The notes beneath the pieces were generated by a model that was not told where the DNA came from, made no database searches, and saw only the letters and a list, made by a program, of their open reading frames with translations. The position numbers and the translations under genes were made by a program. This document shows, one piece after another, positions 40,927 to 49,728 of a stretch of DNA of 64,000 bases; the first letter of the stretch is position 1; each line of letters begins with the position of its first letter. Location of the stretch: assembly GCF_014635305.1 (NCBI RefSeq), contig NZ_BMCS01000001.1, positions 1,302,001 to 1,366,000 on the forward strand, in the 5' to 3' direction. The DNA comes from Williamsia phyllosphaerae. GTDB taxonomy: Bacteria; Actinomycetota; Actinomycetes; Mycobacteriales; Mycobacteriaceae.

Positions 40927-41457
40927 TCAGTGTTTGACGACGACGCGCTCGGGGGCGCCGGGCGTCCACACGGTGACCTCCATGCGGTCCGGGGTGTCGT
41001 CTCCGCTGACGATCGCGACCGAGGATGCCCCGGTGATCTCGGCCGAGTAGAAGTGGTCGAACGTCTGGCCCCGGAGGTCGAGCCCGATGTCGTCGAAGAT
41101 CATCTGCGCGAAGCGCTGGTGCAGAGCGGGATCGGGCACGTCGACGACGCGCCCGAACAGCTTCGCGTCGCCCTCGGAGACCTGGCTGTCGACGGTGGCC
41201 GTGTGCAGACAGAACCTCCGATCGCGACCGAGGTCCCAGAACTTCGTGGTGTCGGGCATGCCCACGATCCACAGCCTGCCCTCGAACTCGCGCGGCTCGA
41301 CCGGGCTGATGCGCGGGGAACCGTCGGCACGCACGGTCGCCATCATGACCAGGTTGCCCGCGGCGGCGTGCCGTCGGCGGAAGACGGCCGACACGGTGGG
41401 CGCGGCGTCGACGAACTCGTCCCATGACACAGCGGGACCCGGAACCGAATCGGACAT
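40927..41457 (-). CDS. pyridoxamine 5'-phosphate oxidase-like (split-barrel flavin) protein
   Basis: 176 aa from the ATG at 41457 (MSDSVPGPAV). The split barrel is recognised by VMMATVRADGSPRISPVEPR, GRLWIVGMPDTTKFWDLGRD, RRFCLHTATVD and the C-terminal strand MEVTVWTPGAPERVVVKH. Such proteins bind FMN, F420 or haem in actinobacteria. The cofactor cannot be told here. An ATG 10 residues earlier is possible. Confidence 0.85.
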   Translation of the reverse strand: MSDSVPGPAVSWDEFVDAAPTVSAVFRRRHAAAGNLVMMATVRADGSPRISPVEPREFEGRLWIVGMPDTTKFWDLGRDRRFCLHTATVDSQVSEGDAKLFGRVVDVPDPALHQRFAQMIFDDIGLDLRGQTFDHFYSAEITGASSVAIVSGDDTPDRMEVTVWTPGAPERVVVKH

Positions 41458-41506
41458 GGGACAGAGGGTAGGACCGACGGCCGACATCCGGGAAGAGGCC
41501 GCGGGA

Positions 41507-42439
41507 CTACTGGTAGCTGATGAAGTCCGGTGGCGGTTGCAGGCCGAGCACCTGCGCGGGACTCATCAACGGCTTGTCCTGCGTGTAGAAGAGCTTGAAC
41601 CCCGAGTGCAGTCGCGGGTTCGTCAGCGCTCGGTACTTCGTGGTCTTGTCCGGGATGGACCCGAACCCGTCGGTGTGGCTGATGACGGCGAGCTCCGGGG
41701 GCGAGGCGAGAGCGTCGCGGTCGGTGATCATGTCCGGCGTGAACTGGTGCAACAGCACCGGCTTCTGAGGGAGCGCTCGGCGTCGCGTCAGGTCCGCCAG
41801 CCAGGACGTGACCGTGTTGATCTCGGCCGCGCTGACCGTCCCGATCTCCTGGCCGGGGACGGCGCCCGCGGGCATGCGCCACTCGGCGTCGAGGGCCAGC
41901 CCCACATCGGGTTGGGCCAGCAGCGGCTCCCACCGCCGCGTCTGGCTCAGGAAGTCGCACCGACCCGGCTGGACGTCGAGGACGAGCATCTGGCGGTGTG
42001 CGCGAGCAGCACGCAGGTACCGCCATCCGTCGTCGATGTCGGTCGCATGGGCGAAGCACCCGTCCGGGCCCGGCGACGGATCGGCGATGGTCACGATCAG
42101 CTCCATCACGGGCAGGACCGGCCGGTCCGGTCGCGCATAGGTGTCGGCCTGCTGGTCGAGGCGGCGGGCGGCCTGATCCGGAGTACCGAGACCGAGCGCG
42201 CCCAGCCCGCCGCCGTCGGCGGCACCGTAGAGAGCGACCATCCGGAAGCGGGGGAACACGGTGCGTCCGCCTCGGGGCAGCTCCACCGGGCGCGCAGCGA
42301 CGGGCGAGGCGGACGGCGACGACGAGGTCAACCCATCGGCACTGTTCGGCCGGCTCGGCGACGTCCCACAGGCGCCCGCCAGGAGTGCGATGGTCACGAC
42401 GAGGACCACGAGGACCGACCGCTGATCCCACCGACGCAT
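41507..42439 (-). CDS. lipoprotein with probable TIM-barrel-like domain, function unknown
   Basis: 310 aa. The lipobox is LLAGAC (Cys near residue 24) after a hydrophobic helix. The mature protein has a Ser-rich linker, then FRMVALYGAADGGGLGALGL, LPVMELIVTIADPSPGPDGC, MLVLDVQPGRCDFLSQTRRW and VGLALDAEWRMPAG, a pattern of alternating strands and helices ending PPPDFISYQ. Repeated Asp/Glu at strand ends suggests a glycoside-hydrolase-like barrel. Related lipoproteins occur widely in Mycobacteriales without known function. It lies divergent from the acyl-CoA dehydrogenase gene. Confidence 0.78.
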   Translation of the reverse strand: MRRWDQRSVLVVLVVTIALLAGACGTSPSRPNSADGLTSSSPSASPVAARPVELPRGGRTVFPRFRMVALYGAADGGGLGALGLGTPDQAARRLDQQADTYARPDRPVLPVMELIVTIADPSPGPDGCFAHATDIDDGWRYLRAARAHRQMLVLDVQPGRCDFLSQTRRWEPLLAQPDVGLALDAEWRMPAGAVPGQEIGTVSAAEINTVTSWLADLTRRRALPQKPVLLHQFTPDMITDRDALASPPELAVISHTDGFGSIPDKTTKYRALTNPRLHSGFKLFYTQDKPLMSPAQVLGLQPPPDFISYQ

Positions 42440-42579
42440 CGCGGACCGCCCCCCCCTGTGACTTCATTGCTCACGAACTCGTTCGTTCCGATCTGTGAGT
42501 CACCCTAAGGGCCGCCCCGACGCGCGCCGACGAGGGTGGTCGCGAGACATCGAGGACAGGCCGGGCAAACCTGAAACGA

Positions 42580-42609
42580 TTGTCAGAAACTGTGTCAACG
42601 GCGTACCGT
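42580..42609 (+). promoter_or_regulatory. candidate promoter of the acyl-CoA dehydrogenase gene
   Basis: TTGTCA (42580-42585) and TACCGT (42604-42609) are 18 nt apart, 66 nt before the ATG. TGTCA is repeated at 42593-42597, a possible regulator site. Confidence 0.4.
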
Positions 42610-42674
42610 GAGGCGGACAGAGCGAGCGCTCGGTGCAGCCGCGCCCGCAGCCACGATGTGAAGGTGATCCAACG

Positions 42675-43817
42675 ATGAAGCGTCTGATCTTCGAGTCCGA
42701 GCACGAGCAGTTGCGCGCCTCCGCCAAGGCGTTCGTCGAGCGCGAGATCGCTCCGTACGCAGAGACGTGGGAACGCGACGGCATCATCGACCGCGAGGCC
42801 TTCAAGAAGGCGGGCGAGGCCGGACTGGTCGGCTTCTACATGCCGGAGGAGTTCGGCGGATCCGACATCGACGACTTCCGCTTCAACGCCGTCGTCATCG
42901 AGGAGATGGCCAAGTTCGGTTCGCGCGCTCCGGCGTTCACGTTGCAGAACGACGTCATCGGCCCCTACCTCAAGAAGCTGTGCACCGACGAGCAGAAGGA
43001 ACGCTGGCTCCCCGGCTTCGCCTCCGGCGAGATCATCGGTGCGATCGCGATGACCGAGCCCGGCGCGGGCAGCGACCTCGCCGGCATCAAGACCTCCGCG
43101 GTCCTCGACGGCGACCACTGGGTTCTCAACGGCGCCAAGACCTTCATCTCGTGCGGCATCAACGCCGACCTCGTCATCGTGGTCACCCGCACCGATCCCG
43201 AGGCGGGACACAAGGGCTTCACCCTCCTCGGTGTCGAGCGTGGGATGGAGGGTTTCGAGCGTGGTCGCAACCTCGACAAGCTCGGCCAGCACGCCCAGGA
43301 CACCGCAGAACTGTCCTTCACCAACGTCCGCGTGCCCGCCGCCAACGTCATCGGCGAGGTCAACAAGGGCTTCTACCACCTGATGCACAACCTGCCGTCC
43401 GAGCGACTCGCGATCGGTGTCGGCGCAGTGGCCGGCGCCCGCAAGGCGTTCGAGGACACGCTGGTCTACGTCTCCGAGCGCAAGGCGTTCGGCCAGTCGG
43501 TCGGCTCGTTCCAGGCCAACCGCCACAAGATCGCCGAGATCGCCACCGAACTCGACATCGCCCAGGCCTTCGTCGACCGCTGCATCCAGGGTGCCGTCGA
43601 CGGTGAGCTGACCGCTGTCGATGCGTCGAAGGCGAAGTGGTGGTGCACCGAACTGGCCAAGCGCATCGTCGACACCTGCCTCCAACTGCACGGCGGATAC
43701 GGCTACATGGCCGAGTACCCGATCTCGCGCATCTACGCCGACGTCCGGATCGAGACGATCTACGGCGGCACCACCGAGATCATGAAGGACATCATCGGCC
43801 GCGACCTCGGGTTCTAG
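42675..43817 (+). CDS. acyl-CoA dehydrogenase (FadE-type)
   Basis: 380 aa, ATG at 42675. It has the FAD-binding AIAMTEPGAGSDLAGIKTSA, WVLNGAKTFISCGINADLVI, and SERLAIGVGAVAGARKAFED with KAFGQSVGSFQANRHKIAEI. The active-site Glu is in IETIYGGTTEIMKDIIGRDLG. The N-terminal HEQLRASAKAFVEREIAPYA is standard. It desaturates an acyl-CoA in beta-oxidation or a related route; chain length is not predictable. Its end overlaps the convergent HxlR gene by 4 nt. Confidence 0.94.
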   Translation: MKRLIFESEHEQLRASAKAFVEREIAPYAETWERDGIIDREAFKKAGEAGLVGFYMPEEFGGSDIDDFRFNAVVIEEMAKFGSRAPAFTLQNDVIGPYLKKLCTDEQKERWLPGFASGEIIGAIAMTEPGAGSDLAGIKTSAVLDGDHWVLNGAKTFISCGINADLVIVVTRTDPEAGHKGFTLLGVERGMEGFERGRNLDKLGQHAQDTAELSFTNVRVPAANVIGEVNKGFYHLMHNLPSERLAIGVGAVAGARKAFEDTLVYVSERKAFGQSVGSFQANRHKIAEIATELDIAQAFVDRCIQGAVDGELTAVDASKAKWWCTELAKRIVDTCLQLHGGYGYMAEYPISRIYADVRIETIYGGTTEIMKDIIGRDLGF

Positions 43818-44314
43818 AGGATCGTCTCCGGGGCGTCGGACTCCGGCGCCACCCTGATCCGCACCCCGTCGAGTGGCACCGCGGCCGTCTCGGTCGACGT
43901 CACGGACACCCGCAGCGGTTCGCCGTCGGCGTCGGCCACGACCTGTAGTGGTGCCCCGTCGGGCTGTAGGTACTTGTCGCCCCACTGCATCAGGCCCAGG
44001 ACGACGGGCAGCATGTCGGTGCCCTTCTCGGTGAGCAGGTACTCGAAGCGGGTGCGCCGGCCCGGCTGTTGGTACGGGGATTTCGTCAGCAGTCCGTGCG
44101 CCACCAGTTCGCGTAGTCGGGTGGAGGCGGCTGCATCGGTGATGCCGACCCGTCGGGCGAAGCCGTCGAAACGGGTTGTGCCGTAGTACGCCTCACGTAG
44201 GATCAACAGGGCGGTCCGGGTTCCGACCACTTCGAGTGCCCGGACGATCGAACAACGGTCGCCGGGCTCCCACGAGTCCAGTCGCGCCAACGGTCCGTCC
44301 ATGATTGCGTGCAT
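43814..44314 (-). CDS. HxlR-family winged-helix regulator
   Basis: 166 aa. The HxlR domain reads GDRCSIVRALEVVGTRTALLILREAYYGTTRFDGFARRVGI, then AASTRLRELVAHGLLTKSPY and RFEYLLTEKGTDMLPVVLGL with WGDKYL. The single Cys in RCSIV is the redox-sensitive position in many HxlR proteins. A C-terminal 50-residue extension is unusual but seen in actinobacteria. The neighbouring acyl-CoA dehydrogenase or methyltransferase gene may be its target. An ATG 4 residues in is an alternative start. Confidence 0.9.
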   Translation of the reverse strand: MHAIMDGPLARLDSWEPGDRCSIVRALEVVGTRTALLILREAYYGTTRFDGFARRVGITDAAASTRLRELVAHGLLTKSPYQQPGRRTRFEYLLTEKGTDMLPVVLGLMQWGDKYLQPDGAPLQVVADADGEPLRVSVTSTETAAVPLDGVRIRVAPESDAPETIL

Positions 44315-44431
44315 CGCTCCACCGTACTCGCTGACTTTCGTGAATCTGAGTCAGCAGTGTGGCAGAGTGGAGACGATCGACCAACCACGTTGAGCCATCA
44401 GCAGGTACGGAAAATTCCCCACTACTGATGG

Positions 44432-45133
44432 GTGGTCCCTGTGACGCTCTCCGCATCCCCGATCTCGTCGGACATCACGACCAGCGACAAGGTCTATGCG
44501 CCGCAAGAGGATTCGTTTCTCTTGATCGAGCAGATGACGACACTCCCCGGCGGACTCGTCGGCAAGACAGTGCTCGATTTCTGTACCGGCAGCGGTGTCG
44601 TCGCCATCGCGGCGGCGTCCTCCGGAGCCGATGCCGTCACCGCTGTCGACCTGTGTCCCGACGCGGCGCAATGCGCTCACGACAACGCCGTTGCGGCCGG
44701 TCTCGACATCGACGTGGTGGTGGGCTCGTTCGCCGAGGCGTTGGCAGCCGGACCGTACGACGTGGTGGTGTCCAACCCGCCCTACGTTCCAGCTCCCGCG
44801 ATACAGGATCAGTCGATCCGATTGACCGGTCCCACTCAGGCCTGGGACGCCAGTGTCGACGGTCGGCTCGTCCTCGACCCGTTGTGCGCTGCCGCACCAG
44901 ATCTGTTGTTCACCAACGGAACCCTGCTGATCGTGCAGTCGGAGTATTCGGGAACCCGACAGACGGTGGACGCGCTGCGTCGCGTCGGTCTGCACGTCGA
45001 CGTGATCGCCGAGCAGCGCGTCGAATTCGGCCCGGTGATGAAATCGCGAGCCACGTGGATGTGGGAGCAGGGCCTGATGGACGAGGGCTGCCACGAGGAG
45101 ACACTGGTCGTGATCATGGCGACGAAGCGATGA
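44432..45133 (+). CDS. HemK2/Mtq2-like class I methyltransferase
   Basis: 233 aa. VYAPQEDSFLLIEQMTTLPG is the N-terminal signature of the HemK2 group. The SAM loop is VLDFCTGSGVVAIAAASSGA, and the catalytic motif NPPYVP is intact in VVVSNPPYVPAP, unlike the NAPY paralogue at 464-1225. It probably N-methylates a glutamine or lysine side chain; in eukaryotes Mtq2 modifies eRF1. The target here is unknown. The GTG at 44432 or the GTG at 44441 is the start. The stop overlaps the CDGSH gene start as ATGA. Confidence 0.87.
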   Translation: MVPVTLSASPISSDITTSDKVYAPQEDSFLLIEQMTTLPGGLVGKTVLDFCTGSGVVAIAAASSGADAVTAVDLCPDAAQCAHDNAVAAGLDIDVVVGSFAEALAAGPYDVVVSNPPYVPAPAIQDQSIRLTGPTQAWDASVDGRLVLDPLCAAAPDLLFTNGTLLIVQSEYSGTRQTVDALRRVGLHVDVIAEQRVEFGPVMKSRATWMWEQGLMDEGCHEETLVVIMATKR

Positions 45134-45330
45134 GCGACGGCGACCGTCGCGCCGTGCGCGTGGTGGCGGGTGGGCCGATCATGGTCCAGGGCCCGGTGGA
45201 CATCGAGATGCCCGACGGATCCACCGTGACCTCGGACCGGTTCATGGTCGCCATCTGCGCCTGTCGGCGCAGCAAGACCTATCCGCTGTGCGACACCAGT
45301 CACCGCAAGCGGGCGCGCACGGTCGACTGA
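45130..45330 (+). CDS. CDGSH-type iron-sulfur protein
   Basis: 66 aa. CACRRSKTYPLCDTSH matches the CDGSH motif exactly, with 2Fe-2S ligands Cys43, Cys45, Cys54 and His58. The rest is a short beta lead with ICACRRS as the cluster loop. Such proteins hold labile clusters and transfer electrons or clusters. It overlaps the methyltransferase gene, so the two are probably made together. Whether they interact is unknown. Confidence 0.92.
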   Translation: MSDGDRRAVRVVAGGPIMVQGPVDIEMPDGSTVTSDRFMVAICACRRSKTYPLCDTSHRKRARTVD

Positions 45331-45395
45331 GGTCGCAGGGCCGCCGCGGGCACCCATCGGGAATCGCGCTGACGCACGAGACAAAAAACTACATA

Positions 45396-45424
45396 TTGTC
45401 ATCACTGGATACGCGTGGTTTAGT
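45396..45424 (+). promoter_or_regulatory. candidate promoter of the CYP153-reductase gene
   Basis: TTGTCA (45396-45401) and TTTAGT (45419-45424) are 17 nt apart within an AT-rich patch, 38 nt before the start at 45462. Confidence 0.5.
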
Positions 45425-45461
45425 TGTGTAACCCCCGACACAATTCGATCTCAGCACGAAA

Positions 45462-47918
45462 GTGGTTGTCGATATGCGCGTTCTCGACCAGGTCATCAAC
45501 AAAGCCCAGGCAGTGGTACCGATGGAGCGCCAGATTCAGGGGTTGCACCTGGTCGAACGGGTCAAGAGGCTGGTGGTCGGCGACAACCAGCCACACTTCG
45601 CCGAGTCCGAGGTCCCCGATGTGGCGGATCTGGATCTGACCGACATCGACGTCAGCAACCCGTTCCTGTGGCGTCAGGGAAAGTGGAAGGCCTACTTCGA
45701 GCGACTGCGAGACGAGGCTCCGGTGCACTTCCGGGCCGACAGCGCGTTCGGTCCGTACTGGTCGGTGACCCGCTACGCCGACATCCTCGCGGTCGACAAG
45801 GACTTCGAGACCTTCTCCGCCGAACCGCAGATCGTCATCGGCTCGCCGCCGGCGGGACTCGACATCGAGATGTTCATCGCGATGGATCCCCCTCGCCACG
45901 ACCAGCATCGTGGGGCAGTCCAAGGAGTCGTCGCTCCGCAGAATCTGGAGGAGATGGAGGGCCTGATCCGGTCCCGGGTCGGCGAGGTCCTCGACGACCT
46001 GCCCCTCGATGAGCCCTTCGACTGGGTCGATCGGGTCAGCGTCGAGCTGACCTCACGAATGTTGGCCACGCTGCTCGACTTCCCCTACGACGAACGCCGC
46101 AAACTCGTGCAGTGGACCGACCTGGTGGCCACGAGCTCGTCAGCAACCGGTGGCGCCAACAACACCGACGAGATCTACCGTGGTGCCGCTGAGATGGCGG
46201 GGAGTTTCAGCGCGCTGTGGCGCGACAAGGCGGCCCGACTCGCGGCAGGGGAGAAGCCCGGATACGACCTGATCACGCTCATGCAGCAGTCCGAGGACAC
46301 CAAAGACCTCATCAACCGTCCGATGGAGTTCCTCGGCAACCTCGTTCTCCTCGTCGTGGGCGGCAACGACACCACACGCAACTCCATGACGGGCGGCGTC
46401 CTGGCCCTCAACCAGTTCCCGGACCAGTTCGACCGCCTCCGGGCGAACCCTGGCCTCGTGCCGAAGATGGTCCACGAGATCCTCCGGTGGCAGACACCTC
46501 TGGCCTACATGCGCCGAGTCGCCACTCGCGACACGGTGTTGAACGGCCAGTTCATCCGCAAGGGCGACAAGGTCGTGATGTGGTACGCCTCCGCCAACCG
46601 CGACGAGCGCACGTTCGAGAACCCGGATCACTTCGTGATCGACAGGCGCAACGCCCGCCACCATCTGGCCTTCGGCATCGGTACGCACCGCTGCATGGGA
46701 AGCCGGCTGGCGGAGATGCAGCTGCGGATCCTGTGGGAGGAGCTACTGACCCGCTTCGACGACATCGAGGTCCTCGCCGAGCCCGAGCGCGTGCAATCCA
46801 ACTTCGTGCGCGGCTACAGCTCGATGATGGTGACCTTGACTCCGATCGGCGGTCGCCGCGGCGAGCCGGGACCCTACCGTGCCGACCACATCGCCGCGCG
46901 ACTCCGCACTGAAAGTACCTCCGGCGCAACTGCATCGGCGACCAGTCGCTCGTCCGGCGCCGGCCGGGTCCCCGCCGAGGACCAGCTCGAGCTCCGGATC
47001 GAACAGCGACGCACGGCGGCCGATGGCGTCGTCGAACTCACCCTGACCGACCCCTCCGGCGGGCCACTGCCCACCTGGAGCCCGGGCGCGCATGTCGAGC
47101 TCTTCCTGCGCCCCGGGCTGACCCGGCACTACTCCCTGTGTGGCAAGACGTCCGAACGGTCGTCGTGGACGGTCGCGGTTCTGCGAGAACCGGTCGGACG
47201 GGGTGGGTCGGCGTACGTCCACGACGATCTCGACGAGGGGGCATCACTGCGGGTCCGGGCCCCGCGCAACAACTTCCCTCTCGTCGCCTCGCCGCGCTAC
47301 CTGTTCATCGCAGGCGGGATCGGCATCACCCCGATCCGCGCCATGATCGACGCGGCCCGGGCCGAGGGCGCTGACTGGAACCTCGTCTACGTCGGTCGGT
47401 CGAGGGCGACGATGGCGTTCCTCGACGATCTCGGAGACGACGACCGGGTGACGGTCTGGCCCGGGGACGAACGAGGTCGATTCGATCTCGACTCGGTTCT
47501 CGGCGAGCCCCGATCCGACACGCTGGTGTACTGCTGCGGTCCCGCCGCACTCCTCGATGCCGTTGAGGAGAAGTGTGCGGTGTGGCCTGACGGGAGCTTG
47601 CACCTGGAGCGTTTCATGGCCAAGCAGGTCGACGCGCCCGAGAACGCGCTCGATTCGTTCGAGGTCGAATGCGCGATGTCAGGAGTGACGGTCACCGTTC
47701 CCGATGGCACCTCGATATTCGCTGCGGTCGAGGAGGCGGGTGTCGATGTGATCGGGTCCTGCATGGAAGGCATCTGCGGCACCTGTGAGGCCGACGTTCT
47801 CGAGGGCACTCCCGACCACCGCGACTCGATCCTGTCGCGCGCCGAACGGGAGCGTGGAGACACCGTCATGATGTGCGTGTCCCGCTCGCTGTCATCGAAA
47901 CTGGTGCTCGACCTGTAG
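45462..47918 (+). CDS. self-sufficient P450: CYP153-type haem domain fused to a phthalate-reductase-type domain
   Basis: 818 aa. Residues 1-470 are a CYP153-like alkane hydroxylase: DIDVSNPFLWRQGKWKAYFE, FGPYWSVTRYADILAV, FIAMDPPRHDQHRGAVQGVV, VVGGNDTTRNSMTGGVLALN, EILRWQTPLAYMRR and FGIGTHRCMGSRLAEMQLRI with haem ligand Cys411. A Ser/Ala-rich linker (about 470-505) leads to an FMN/NAD reductase (TRHYSLCGKTSE, FIAGGIGITPIRAM, YCCGPAALLD) and a 2Fe-2S domain (Cys767, Cys772, Cys775, Cys805). It should hydroxylate alkanes or fatty acids at the chain end with NAD(P)H and no separate partners. The start could also be the ATG at 45474. Confidence 0.93.
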   Translation: MVVDMRVLDQVINKAQAVVPMERQIQGLHLVERVKRLVVGDNQPHFAESEVPDVADLDLTDIDVSNPFLWRQGKWKAYFERLRDEAPVHFRADSAFGPYWSVTRYADILAVDKDFETFSAEPQIVIGSPPAGLDIEMFIAMDPPRHDQHRGAVQGVVAPQNLEEMEGLIRSRVGEVLDDLPLDEPFDWVDRVSVELTSRMLATLLDFPYDERRKLVQWTDLVATSSSATGGANNTDEIYRGAAEMAGSFSALWRDKAARLAAGEKPGYDLITLMQQSEDTKDLINRPMEFLGNLVLLVVGGNDTTRNSMTGGVLALNQFPDQFDRLRANPGLVPKMVHEILRWQTPLAYMRRVATRDTVLNGQFIRKGDKVVMWYASANRDERTFENPDHFVIDRRNARHHLAFGIGTHRCMGSRLAEMQLRILWEELLTRFDDIEVLAEPERVQSNFVRGYSSMMVTLTPIGGRRGEPGPYRADHIAARLRTESTSGATASATSRSSGAGRVPAEDQLELRIEQRRTAADGVVELTLTDPSGGPLPTWSPGAHVELFLRPGLTRHYSLCGKTSERSSWTVAVLREPVGRGGSAYVHDDLDEGASLRVRAPRNNFPLVASPRYLFIAGGIGITPIRAMIDAARAEGADWNLVYVGRSRATMAFLDDLGDDDRVTVWPGDERGRFDLDSVLGEPRSDTLVYCCGPAALLDAVEEKCAVWPDGSLHLERFMAKQVDAPENALDSFEVECAMSGVTVTVPDGTSIFAAVEEAGVDVIGSCMEGICGTCEADVLEGTPDHRDSILSRAERERGDTVMMCVSRSLSSKLVLDL

Positions 47919-47992
47919 GACCGCGTCACACGAGGTACGGCTACCCCACCCGGACCGGTGAGCGCCGGACGTCGCGCAATGTCGAGAAGTGG

Positions 47993-48550
47993 TCAAGCAA
48001 ACCCGCGGACGGACTTGAGGATGCGATCCACGGCTTCATCGACGTCCACCGTGGGCTGGAGTAGATGACTCACCGTCAGCCTCACCGCCGAGTCGACCAG
48101 GGCCTCGGAGGCCGCATCGCCCAGCAGCGACGACAGGGCGTCGGTCGCGTGACCGAGCACGACGTCCGGATTCACGGTGACCAGGGCGAGGAGCCCGGGA
48201 TCGTGACCCGGTTGAAGGACAGCGGCGAGGACCGCGTTCGCTCGGCCGTGCTCCAGGACCCCGCGTGCGGCAGCCGCCAGTCCGTCCTCCAGTGAGTCGG
48301 GATGAGCCGTGACGCCGGCGCGCACTCGCCCCAGGAAACGATCGACTTCTCGATCCACCACGGCGCGACCGAGCGCCGACTTGGTTCCCACCTCTTTGTA
48401 GAGGCTCGGCCGGGGAACCCCGGACCGCTTGGCGACCTCGGTCATGCTCAGGCCGTCCCAGCCCTCGAGGGAGATGATCTCCACCGCGGCGTCGAGGACG
48501 CGCTCGAATCGCAACGTCCGCAGTTCAGCGTAGAAGGCGGGCGTACTCAT
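47993..48550 (-). CDS. TetR-family regulator convergent to the P450 fusion gene
   Basis: 185 aa, ATG at 48550. The helix-turn-helix is LSMTEVAKRSGVPRPSLYKEVGTKSAL (about 34-60). The C-terminal helical domain (VLAAVLQPGHDPGLLALVTV, LVDSAVRLTVSHLLQPTVDV) resembles regulators of lipid and alkane genes. Its location next to the CYP153 fusion makes that gene a candidate target, but convergent placement is weaker evidence than divergent. Confidence 0.88.
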   Translation of the reverse strand: MSTPAFYAELRTLRFERVLDAAVEIISLEGWDGLSMTEVAKRSGVPRPSLYKEVGTKSALGRAVVDREVDRFLGRVRAGVTAHPDSLEDGLAAAARGVLEHGRANAVLAAVLQPGHDPGLLALVTVNPDVVLGHATDALSSLLGDAASEALVDSAVRLTVSHLLQPTVDVDEAVDRILKSVRGFA

Positions 48551-48702
48551 GGGGCGAGCCTAAGACACCCGGGACGCGCGCACTCAACACCTGCCCTCTT
48601 CCGGGCCGTGACGTCGATTCGGTGTCCCCGTCGGTCCGTCGGGTCGCGTCGGGTGTCGCACGTGCGCGTCCCTGGTGCGCGGGTGTGGTGATCGGTGCAC
48701 CC

Positions 48703-49728
48703 TCACAGAGGGCGGAGCATCGCCGATTCGCCTGCGGTCCAACAGGTCATGACGTGCTCGGCGAGCCGGTCCTCGATGAGGTTGAACGCCCGGATGCCGA
48801 AGACCACGTCGGCCTCGATGCTCGGATCGGACTCCACGAGCGCGCCGACCACATCGGTGCGGAGCACCTGCTCGTGCACGGCGTCGGCCTCGACGTGCTC
48901 ACGATAGAAGCCGATGCACGCATCCGGCGCCTCGAGACGCACCAGGGCGTCGGCGAGCCGCTGTGCCCCCGGTGAGGACGTGATCTCGGTGGCCGCGAGA
49001 TGCCCGACGGTCGCGCCCCGCGACGACCGGTGCAGCCCGAACATCGACATCATGTTGACCGTGGCGAGAGCCTGCGCCGGAGCCGCGTCCAGGTAACCGA
49101 GGTAGTCGGCATTCAGTTCGGCCGCCACCATCAGGTCGGCGAACAGCTGCTGGTGCACGCGATCTCCATGCCCACCGCCGTACTCGTCGAACTCGACGGC
49201 CACGTAGGAGGCCTTGGCCTGCCCGGTGAGCCGCGGGATGGCCCAGGCGTGGGGGTCGGCCTCCTTGAGGTGGTAGATCGACCGCAGCGCCAGGTACTCA
49301 CGCATCTGATCCCAGGTGGCGGTGTCGCGCAGGAAGTACGAGGGGCCGTCTCCGTCGATCGGTTCGATCGACAGCGAATCCATCTCGGCGACAACGCTGT
49401 CTGATCCGACATCGCCGACGTCGGCTCGCAACGCGGTACGGAAGGCGGACTCCATGGCGGCGCGGAGCCGGAGGAGGTCCGGCTGCCATTCCCACTCGTC
49501 GCTCACGTCGGCGAAACCGCGGTAGTGCAGTTCGTAGCAGACGTAGAGCGCCAGCTGGAGGTCGCGACCGTACGGATCGGCATCGCCGACAACGACATCG
49601 GTGAGCACCGAACCGTCGACGACACCGGACGCCAGGGCGTTCACCACCGCCGTCGACAGCGGGCCGTCGGGGGCGGGCAGGGCCGGGTCGGTGGTCACGC
49701 GCGCAGGCGTGCTCGTCGTCAGGGTCAT
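48703..49728 (-). CDS. haem-oxygenase-like fold iron enzyme (HDO family)
   Basis: 341 aa from the ATG at 49728, which overlaps the upstream stop by 4 nt. ALYVCYELHYRGFADVSDEW, EYLALRSIYHLKEADPHAWA, AKASYVAVEFDEYGGGHGDR with VHQQLFADLMVAAELN and a late GFYREHVEADAVHEQVLRTD supply the His/Glu/Asp ligands expected in haem-oxygenase-like diiron proteins. This is the pattern of the iron-containing redox enzyme family. It probably uses O2 on a small molecule. The coupling to an F420 enzyme gene suggests one pathway. Confidence 0.83.
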   Translation of the reverse strand: MTLTTSTPARVTTDPALPAPDGPLSTAVVNALASGVVDGSVLTDVVVGDADPYGRDLQLALYVCYELHYRGFADVSDEWEWQPDLLRLRAAMESAFRTALRADVGDVGSDSVVAEMDSLSIEPIDGDGPSYFLRDTATWDQMREYLALRSIYHLKEADPHAWAIPRLTGQAKASYVAVEFDEYGGGHGDRVHQQLFADLMVAAELNADYLGYLDAAPAQALATVNMMSMFGLHRSSRGATVGHLAATEITSSPGAQRLADALVRLEAPDACIGFYREHVEADAVHEQVLRTDVVGALVESDPSIEADVVFGIRAFNLIEDRLAEHVMTCWTAGESAMLRPL

